Positions 56,353 through 64,000 of a DNA stretch of 64,000 nt are shown here, piece after piece. Position numbers and translations under genes: made by a program. Source of the DNA: Juglans regia (lineage: Eukaryota > Streptophyta > Magnoliopsida > Fagales > Juglandaceae). The notes beneath the pieces were generated by a model. The model searched no databases. It saw nothing but the letters and a program-made list of their open reading frames with translations, and was not told where the DNA came from. The first letter of the stretch is position 1; the number at the start of each line of letters is the position of its first letter. The DNA is taken from positions 575,001 through 639,000 of the forward strand of contig NC_049912.1 of assembly GCF_001411555.2 (NCBI RefSeq), in the 5' to 3' direction.

Positions 56353-58070
56353 TTGCAGAATTGCCAGGACAAACTTAAACAATGGAGTTCTAAGTTCTGC
56401 AAGGATAAAGGTAAGCTAATTAAGTCTAAATCAGAATTGTTGAATTCATTGCTTGATTTAAATAAGGGTAATTTGAATAATGATATAAGGCAGTTGCAAA
56501 AGGAGATTGACTATTTGTTGGAGGAGGAAGACACTAAGTGGAAGCAAATGGCTAAGCAAAAATGGCTTAAGGAGGGGGACATGAATACCCAATTCTTTCA
56601 TAATTGTGCAACTCGGAGAAGGAAGACCAACAAAATTTCTCAGATTACAAAAGAAGATGGCCAGGTGACTAAAGATTCAGAAAAGGTTACTAGCATGTTT
56701 CAAACTTATTTCATGAATCTATTTGAGACCTCTAACTCAAGGGACGTATATTCTTGCTTGCAAGGCTTAATGCCTTATGTCACTGCTAAGATGAGTCCTA
56801 GGCTCACTAAACATTTCTCTTCTTATGAAGTAAAAGAAGCCATTTTTAGCATGAACCCATTGGAGAGCCCTTGTCCAGATGGGTTTTCAACTATTTTCTA
56901 TTAGAAACATTGGGATATTTTGGAGCCTGGTATTTCTGCTGCAGCTCTTGATGTTTTGAATGAAGGAAAATGGGCAGCAGGCCTGAGTGATACTTTGATT
57001 TCTCTAGTTCCAAAAACAAAGTCCCCTCTCAAGGTTATAGAATACAGGCAAATAAGCCTCTGCAATGTATTGTATAAGATTATTGCCAACGCAATGGCCA
57101 ATAGACTAAAACTCATTCTCTCTACTATAATTTCCCGAACACAGAGTGCATTTATGCCTGATAGGCTTATAATTGACAATGTTATTGTTGCTTTTGAATC
57201 TATGCGTTCAATGAAGGCTGTAATGAAAGGAAAAAAATTATTCATGGCCCTTAGACTAGACATGAGCAAAGCATACGACATGATTGAATGGTTTTTTCTC
57301 AAATCTTTGATGTAAAAGATGGGCTTTGATAGTAGGTGGATTGAGCTTGTTATGAGATGTGTTACCTCAGTTTCTTATTCGCTGATCATTAATGGTGTTG
57401 CACAAGATAAATTTCTTCCATCTAGGGAGATCAGACAGGGTGATCATCTCTCACCCTACTTGTTCATCATATGTGCTAAAGTACTAAGTCAGCTACTTAA
57501 TTCAGCCGAAAATTTTGGAATGATTACTAGTCTTCCTTTGGCCAGGGGTTAGTTGCACATTAACCATCTCTTTTTTGCAAATGTTTGCCTACTGTTTTGC
57601 AAGGCCAACTCATTAGAGTGGAGTATATTGTTTTTGCTCTTGGAATCTTATGAGCAAGCATCAGGTCAAAGGCTCAACAAGGAAAAAACCTCCATTTTTT
57701 TCTACAAGAATAATCGAGAAGAGAACAAGCAGATTATTACTAGTATTGATGGTGTAAGAGCTAATTCCTCTTATGAGAGATATCTAGGTCTGCTAGCTTT
57801 GGTGGGGAGATCAAGAGCTTCCTTTTTTAAAGGCATTGTGGATAAAGTGCAAAATTGGCTAAGAAATTGGAATACCAAACATCTCTCACAAGCAGGCAAT
57901 GAGATCCTTCTTAAGACAGTGGTACAAGCCATCCCCACCTATAGTATGGCATTGTTTAAATTATCTAAGATACTGTTACAAGCTCTTAATACGATCATGA
58001 GTAAATATTGGTGGACTCAACAGCCTCAAGATAAGAAGATCCATTGGGTGGATTGGTAGCAGATGAGAAC
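56353..58070 (+). pseudogene. LINE linker and reverse transcriptase, frameshifted
   Basis: The helical linker (WLKEGDMNTQFFHNCATRRR, 56,560-56,620) leads into the reverse transcriptase: SLVPKTKSPL, RQISLCNVLYKIIANAMANR (motif), QSAFMPDRLI and LDMSKAYDMIEW (56,920-57,315), REIRQGDHLSPYLFIICAKVLS (57,319-57,552, motif), then FFANVCLLFC and the YLGLLALVGRS thumb segment (57,553-58,059). TAG or TAA codons divide it. FANV replaces the catalytic FADD. Confidence 0.8.
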
Positions 58071-58755
58071 ATAAAAAAAGTAAGGGGGCCTAGGATTCAG
58101 AGATTTTGAAAATTTTAATTCTGTCATGCTAGCTAAACAAGGATGGAGACTCATCATTAGCTGCAAGAGTGCTTAAAGCAAAATATTTCCTTGCCACTGA
58201 CTTTCTGAAGGCCAAACTAGGCAACAATACCTCTTATATATGGCAAAGTATTATATCAGCTCGACCATTACTAGAAGAATGCCTTATATGCAGAATTGGT
58301 AATGGAGAAGATGTGAGTATAAAGAATGATAGATGGTTACCTCTGTCAGAGAAGCATTTTTATGAAATATGAATCTCATCTTTCTATTATGGGAGTGATC
58401 CCTTTTATACACTTTACAGAGAATTTATATGTTACATGATATCCAATAGGAAAATAATACATATTCTAGATATACTAAGGTGGTGCTAGAGAATCATTCA
58501 TAACAAACTTATCTAGGCTAATAACCTCAGCATTCAACTTTTAGACCCTAGAGCACAATCAGACTTTTACAAGCAGACACCAAAGTATCAAACCTGATTG
58601 ACCCTTTATCACATTAGTGGAAGGAAAAGATGTTTAATGCCATTTTCTCTATAGAAGAAGCTGCTACTATAAAGTCAATTCCAATCAGACATTAGAATAG
58701 ACCTTATAAAAGAATTTGCAGATGTACTGCTAAGGAGAATTTCATTGTTAGGAGT

Positions 58756-59781
58756 GTGTATCATCTATGTAGTGAACTGCAAACTCGAGATAAGGGTCAG
58801 TCTTCCTCTCTCATTCCCAAACAAGATGAGTGGACCAATATTTGGCAACTGCAGATCCCTAATGCCAAAAAAGTTTTCTTGTTAAAAGCCTGTCTCAATG
58901 CCCTTCCTACTAGAGTTAATCTGTCCAAGAGAAAGATCATTTCAAATTCTAATTGTCCCTTGTTTAAACAACAACTAGAAACCATCGAGCATGTGCTCTG
59001 GGAGTGCAATTCAGCTAGTGATGTTTGGGGTCAATGTTCAACAAGTTTACAGAAGAGTGTATCTAACAGTTAGGATTTCAAGGACCTAGAGGAGAAGATG
59101 TTCGGTGCCCTTAACCAATTTGAAATGGAGGAATTTGCTGTTATTGGTTGGCTGATCTAGAAGAGAATGAATGAATATGTTTTCAAAGACAAGTTTACTT
59201 CTCCTGCTACATTAATGCTTTAAGTAAAAGCCTTACTTTCTGATATAAGGATCAGTTTTGAACTTAGTAGAAGTGTGGGCAATAGGCAACTCTCGACTGA
59301 TGAATCACAAGCACCTCTTCAAGGTAAGGTAAAATTGAATTGGGATGCAGCTCTAGATAGAGTTGAGTGCAAAGCGGGGATTGGAGCATTTATTCAAGAC
59401 TGAGAATGGAAGATCAAGGCTACACTTAGATTGCAAAATGACCTGGATCCTGACCCCCTCCTTGTAGAATTAGCAACAGCATTTCATGCAATCTTACTTT
59501 GTTAAGAGTTGGGTTTTAGAGACATTATTCTCAAGGGGGATTCACTACAAGTTGGTCAAGGACTTAAAAGTGACAATGAAGTTGGAACAAGTTTTGGCAT
59601 GTTGCAAGCAGACTCTAGAGTATTGTTGGCAAATTTCAATTCTTGGTCAGTGCACCACACTTGTAGGTCTAATAACAGAGTTGCTCATACCCTTGCAAAA
59701 AATGTTTTGGGTGTAATTTCACCTCTCATTGTATTGGATGATATTCCACCATGTATTCTTCCTCTTTTATGGAAGTTTTGA
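58756..59781 (+). pseudogene. LINE zf-RVT and RNase H domains, broken
   Basis: zf-RVT: WTNIWQLQIPNAKKVFLLKAC, CPLFKQQLETIEHVLWECNSA (58,756-59,073; motif words). RNase H: KLNWDAALDR (first Asp), ELATAFHAIL (Glu), DIILKGDSLQV (second Asp), SNNRVAHTLAKNV (closing segment), up to 59,781. Stops occur between them. The A tail follows 20 bases after the last stop. Confidence 0.75.
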
Positions 59782-59810
59782 ATTAATGCAAATCTGGTTA
59801 TAAAAAAAAA

Positions 59811-60927
59811 TGCATATAAAAATATTATAAATAAATTTTATAAAAATAAATTTATAAATAAAAATAAATATTTAATTTAATATATTAGATTATAAAATTA
59901 TTTTTATTATAAAATAAATTTAACATATCTTATAAAATAATATAAATTTATTTTTATAAAATTTTTTATCACTACAACTTCTGCACAGTACAGGACATCC
60001 TGTAAAAGTGTTTAAAACTTCGATGGAGCCATAGCTGATGGCGGACGCACCAGACCGACACCAACATGGCATTCGCAGGCGGCAGCTATGATCTACCCCA
60101 ACATGAGTTGCCTCTCCTCATGCTATGAAAACCTCAGACACTCGCACTCAAATATGCCTCTACTGCTACTGGACCCTCTCTCCCAGAACTCTGCAACTTT
60201 TAAAAATACTGTTCTCGACGATTCCTTTGTTTTTTCGCTTTTTGTTTTCCTTGTGATTTTTGCCAGGTTCTTGTGGGACCAAAGAACAGCGCAAGGCAGT
60301 GGCTCAGCCTTTTTCCCCAAAACCCAATGGGCCCACCGCCCCATACCGCTGCATCTTCCCTTCCCCTCCCCCCAACACCGCGTGCTTCCATCTTCAGTAC
60401 CCTCTCTTTTATTTATTTATCTATCTATTGGATTGGTTTTTATTTAGATCAGCAACTTCTGTTTATCCTAAGAAGCATGTGATCATCCTTCTCGATATTT
60501 GTAATTTTAGGATTTTAAAAACAAAAAAAAAAAATTCCTTCTTGAAGTAGGAGCAGACATGGACGAAAAATTGTTACAATTTAATATATAAATATAAGAA
60601 AAACATATGCAGATTTATTTTTGCAAATTCATAAACTCGGATCTTGATCTTCCAATCTGTCTGTACATGCAACTACAGCTTCATAATGACAAGTATTGCT
60701 CCTTCCGAACAAGACCAATTGTAAAATTAATCCTCTATATATTCAGTACCTAATGTTCGGAATAATTATTTTTTATTTTCCATCTAAAAATTAATTAACT
60801 AAGATCAATTCGAAAATGATACTTTGCCCATGGTTTTGTTCTCTAATTTTGACGTTTGTATATTTTATTTTTTAATTTTTTTAATAATTAAGAAAGTGAT
60901 TACTAATGAATTGATGTATTATAAAAT
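59811..60927. other. Intergenic, nothing recognised
   Basis: AT-rich to 59,990, then a more balanced 550-bp block in which open frames exist on both strands without any recognisable domain. I regard it as non-coding. Confidence 0.45.
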
Positions 60928-61048
60928 CATTACAAAAAATACGAGCATTTGTGATAAATTATTTACGACGAAAACAAATTCATTTTAACAGAAAATAATC
61001 ATTTATGCAGGAAATAATTGACAATAAATAAACAGTTTTCTTGTAGTG
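60928..61048. mobile_element. CACTA-like MITE, copy 3
   Basis: Starts CATTACAAAAAATACGAG and ends TTTTCTTGTAGTG. The flanks are AAT on both sides (60,925-60,927; 61,049-61,051), a perfect 3-bp target duplication. 121 bp, non-coding. Confidence 0.78.
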
Positions 61049-62773
61049 AATTGATTACAAGTTGTATGAAGATCAGAACGTGTAGTACTTAACGGTGCAA
61101 TTCATAAAATATTGGCCCAATACAAAAATATTACATATATAGTATAAACATATCTTGAATATATCCTATAAAATAATCGCAATAATAGTGCATTAATATA
61201 TTATGCATGCGTTACATAATTAAGACAACTGTTAGTTGTAGCTAGCATATATAATTCTAATTAATTGGGTGCATGTGATTCAGCTTAATTGGCTGGCTAA
61301 GCTGTTCCTCTGATGATTGTCTTGAGCAATGCAAGGCCTTGTGATCCTCAAAAACCATATAATTATTATTACCATCTAAATATAATTAAGAATATAGGGA
61401 GGAATTAATTGTTATTATATCCAATTTAATATGTCTGCATTGCTGGACCAGTGTCAGGCATCTCTTCCATTATTCTTGAATCACATTGGCTAATGGCACT
61501 GAGATTTGTTTGGCATGCATGCCTCAAACCCCAAATGCAAAGACAGCACCTCGGTTTCTGTGTGGGGATCAGAGAGAATGGAATCTTAAATCCTTCTTTC
61601 AGTTCTTATTTTATTTGATCTTTTTGCAGTATATACTGATGGGGGAATCATCATGTGAAGGCAAGTTCGTTCTTTTTCTAAGAAAGCTATTGCTCTAGTT
61701 GCGGTGTCACAAGGATCTGCTTGCCTTTCCCTGAAAGAGCCCTTTTCACTCTGCTTCTTCTTCTTCTTCTTCTTCTTCTTCTTCTTCTTCAGGACAACAC
61801 AAGTTGTGTTCTCCTCGGCTCATGAAACTCTTACAGGTCAGAAGGGTCAGTCTTATCCATTTTAGCCAGTACCTTTTGCATGTATATCACTTGATCAATG
61901 GCGTAGAGTGTATCATGAAAAGATACATGAGTCTGGGCATATATAGAAACTTATACAGGCTCGCTTTTTATCGATATAATGATGCATATGAGTGCGTCCA
62001 TGTGTTTTACTCTCTCTCTCTCTCTACTGTTCTATCATGTTTAGTTTTCTTACCGCTGTGCCCCCCAAAAGGAAAAGTTCACAAGCACAATAGAGAACAT
62101 TGTTATAAATAAATAGAGACATGTTCAGCATGTGAGTGAGAGAAATCGTTTCTTGTAGTCCTACAACAGCCGAAATAGTTGAATGGTCTTCATAGCGTAC
62201 GTTTTGTTTCCAAAATAAAAAGCATACTATAAATTTGCAACTGTGAATGAATGCCGTTATACCCCTATATAACGTTCCGGAAGTCAGGCTTTATGAACAG
62301 AAAAGAAAGCTTTGACCACTGATGTAAAAGGGCAAAAAAGAAAATCTATGTACTACTGCAGGCATTACTGTGCTGATGGATCTATATGATTCCCTGCCAT
62401 GTTGTAAGATATTTCATATGGGAAATTACTGTTTGTTGTGGCTCAAAATGAATTACTACTCAGAAGAACAGGAATAAGAATACAGACAAATTATACTGAA
62501 AAGTTGTTGATCTTATCAACTCATATCCATTGCTGCTCGAAAATTATTCGATAATGCTTGCCATACATATCTAGTCTCTTTGTTTGAGAAGAACTAATAA
62601 TTGATGCATTCTTAGCTCTGAACCTCTCTGATATTTCCTCATTCACAGGTTTAGCTGTGAGGAACTAATTTATTGGAGAGGATATGAGATCCAGATCATG
62701 CATAACTGAACACTAGTTCGTAAAAACCGAAAGATTCCCAACTGTTACTGTTCGTGTATATTCTTGAACTTCA
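61049..62773 (+). promoter_or_regulatory. Upstream region of the small motif-protein gene, probable 5' UTR intron
   Basis: No other gene is seen here. A (CTT)n run (61,754-61,790) looks like a plant leader. A donor CTTACAG|GTCAG near 61,835 and an acceptor TTCACAG|G near 62,648 could bound a 5' UTR intron of about 0.8 kb, placing the second leader exon just before the ATG at 62,774. This is inference from splice-site words only. Confidence 0.35.
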
Positions 62774-63535
62774 ATGGAGAAGCTTCTGAAACCATATGAC
62801 AGGGAATACATGAGATTGGCCATGATAAAACATGAAGAGACATTCAAGGAGCAGGTACTTTTCTTCCTCTATTTCACCCCTCTAGCTAGCTAGAGGCCTT
62901 TTTCATACGGTTCAGTTGAGTTGTATTTGTTTTGAACTCTGAGAATGATCTTGCAGGTATGTGAACTTCATCGTCTATATCGTATCCAGAAGATGTTAAT
63001 GAAAAACAATGGAAGCAGCAGGCCAAATGGACGGAGTCAAGAACTATGGAATTTGAGGAATGAACTTATTTACATTCAGGCTAGTCATCATCATCGTGAA
63101 GCACAACAGTACTACAAGCCACAAAGGAAACTTGATCTGGAAAGGCCTGCTGAGGATTACATTGCAGAGTCAGATGGCAATGGAGCTGTAGAGATTATAG
63201 AGGAGAGTGAGATTGAGCTGACTCTGGGCCCATCAAGTTTCAATCGAAGAAAGAAACCCGAGACTCCCCTAACCTCAGATTCCGGACCAAGCTTCTCTTC
63301 TTCCTCTACCGGATCAAGTCGGATAAATAGGACTAGTACATGGACCCATCAAATGACTAGAGACGAATTCAATGTCCATGAACTGGGGCTCGTCCAGATG
63401 CCTTCAGACATGACATCGGGGTCCCATAGTAGAAGCAAAAACAATATTGATGTTGAAGAACAGTTAAGACAGGAGATCGAGAGACGAAATCAGCCTCCTT
63501 GGCTTTTTCAAGTCTTGAGTTTGAACATCGCCTGA
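62774..63535 (+). CDS. Small plant protein with DUF863-type N-terminal motif
   Basis: Two exons, 62,774-62,854 and 62,957-63,535, joined at GT..AG in phase 0, give 219 residues. The N-terminus MEKLLKPYDREYM is followed by KHEETFKEQV and ELHRLYRIQKMLM across the splice junction, a motif shared with plant DUF863-type proteins. The middle is acidic and contains EIELTLGPSS, an I-x-L-x-L word resembling an EAR repression motif, followed by a Ser-rich stretch (about residues 125-145). The end RRNQPPWLFQVLSLNIA is compact and probably conserved. There is no signal peptide, membrane segment or known catalytic domain. A nuclear or regulatory role is a guess from the EAR-like word. The first exon is short and could be missed by simple gene finders. 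Confidence 0.8.
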
Positions 63536-64000
63536 CATGAAAAAATCATCCAAGTGTAGGTGATATGTTATGAATTTCATTATAGTCGGCTAATCCAATG
63601 ACTAATGTTTGCGTGTAGTTGTCTGCTTAGTTTTCAGTATAATGGGTGATGGGGTCTGGTGTAAAGTAATTTTCATGACTTGAAAATCCATCACAAATTT
63701 ACCAGTGACCTCATTTAAGTTTTTCAATGATCATTCGTGAGTCATATCCATACAACATCATCAATACTGCCTAAGCCCTTAAAAATGTCTTCGACCGAGT
63801 TGATACTGCTTCCTGGCAAAGCTTCAAGCAAAGAGGTCGGGCTAAACTAATATCTAGCAGTCGCTCTTTCGGTCGTAACTTGGTAGACAGTAAGGCCAAC
63901 TAATCCCAATTTGTTCTTTCGATCTTGGCACGGTTTTCTGTTTGCTTAACTACCTAAAGTTTCAGCTTCTCGAAAGGAAAAACTTCAGGGGGATTAACTT
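63536..64000 (+). other. 3' flank, nothing recognised
   Basis: Presumed 3' UTR and intergenic sequence. No further gene is seen before the window ends. Confidence 0.4.

Larger units (their letters stand above)
54800..59810 (+). mobile_element. L1-type LINE, degenerate, plus strand
   Basis: Order: ORF1 tail (54,945-55,241), endonuclease (about 55,300-56,337, interrupted by a MITE), linker helix (56,353-56,904), reverse transcriptase (56,920-58,070), zf-RVT (58,756-59,073), RNase H (59,330-59,781) and a short A tail at 59,802-59,810. Many stops and frameshifts. The catalytic box that is normally FADD reads FANV (about 57,577), so this copy is dead beyond simple frame damage. The 5' boundary is approximate, most of ORF1 is missing, and no target duplication was found. 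Confidence 0.82.

Noticed and set aside
60088..60550. Several 60-119-codon open frames on both strands
   Set aside because: Mutually overlapping, Pro/Ser-rich by composition, with no domain or supporting neighbour; too weak to call a gene.

Overview
The window is nuclear DNA of a flowering plant, most likely a woody eudicot. The evidence is spliced genes with plant-only families (a GRAS regulator, class III peroxidases), AT-rich intergenic sequence with (TA)n and (CT)n tracts, and a dense mix of Copia, L1-type LINE, SINE, hAT, CACTA-like and Tourist-like elements. The repeat families look like those of Fagales such as walnut, pecan or oak, but that placement is an impression.

Layout. 1-8,200: intergenic, with a TTCGAAC-rich candidate CACTA end, a Copia-type LTR (2,023-2,829), a small SINE (3,586-3,684), an 880-bp hAT-like element with an 8-bp target duplication (5,357-6,236) and a solo LTR (6,895-7,510). 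8,226-9,602: intact single-exon GRAS gene, SCARECROW-LIKE 32 type. 10,021-15,750: decayed L1 LINE on the minus strand, next to an 88-bp SINE-like insert. 16,440-18,079: pseudogene of a SAGA-Tad1 (ADA1-type) coactivator subunit with two frame-breaking changes. 18,210-21,530: Copia deletion derivative. 22,784-26,571: an old LTR retrotransposon (target duplication GGTAG) whose interior holds intronless pieces of three host genes: IST1-like, nucleostemin-like GTPase (NSN1) and RAV1/DMX-like. 26,900-33,400: layered retrotransposon debris. 33,437-38,574: very young Copia with identical LTRs and an unusual second LTR/PBS module before gag. 38,748-49,722: two four-exon class III peroxidase genes in tandem on the minus strand, separated by a second nearly complete Copia (42,371-47,166); a relic of a third peroxidase lies at about 52,826-53,008. 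54,384-59,810: a second degenerate LINE with a Tourist-like MITE inside its endonuclease. 59,811-62,700: intergenic, with a CACTA-like MITE. 62,774-63,535: a two-exon gene for a small plant protein with the KHE...EQV.ELHRLYRIQ motif seen in DUF863-type proteins.

Genes with intact coding potential are therefore four: SCL32-type GRAS, two secreted peroxidases of the PRX51/PRX73 type, and the small motif protein. Almost everything else is mobile DNA. The points that most deserve a second look are the three-gene-capturing LTR element, the Copia with duplicated LTR/PBS modules, and a set of insertions whose exact boundaries can be read from target duplications, including one MITE whose removal restores the LINE reading frame.
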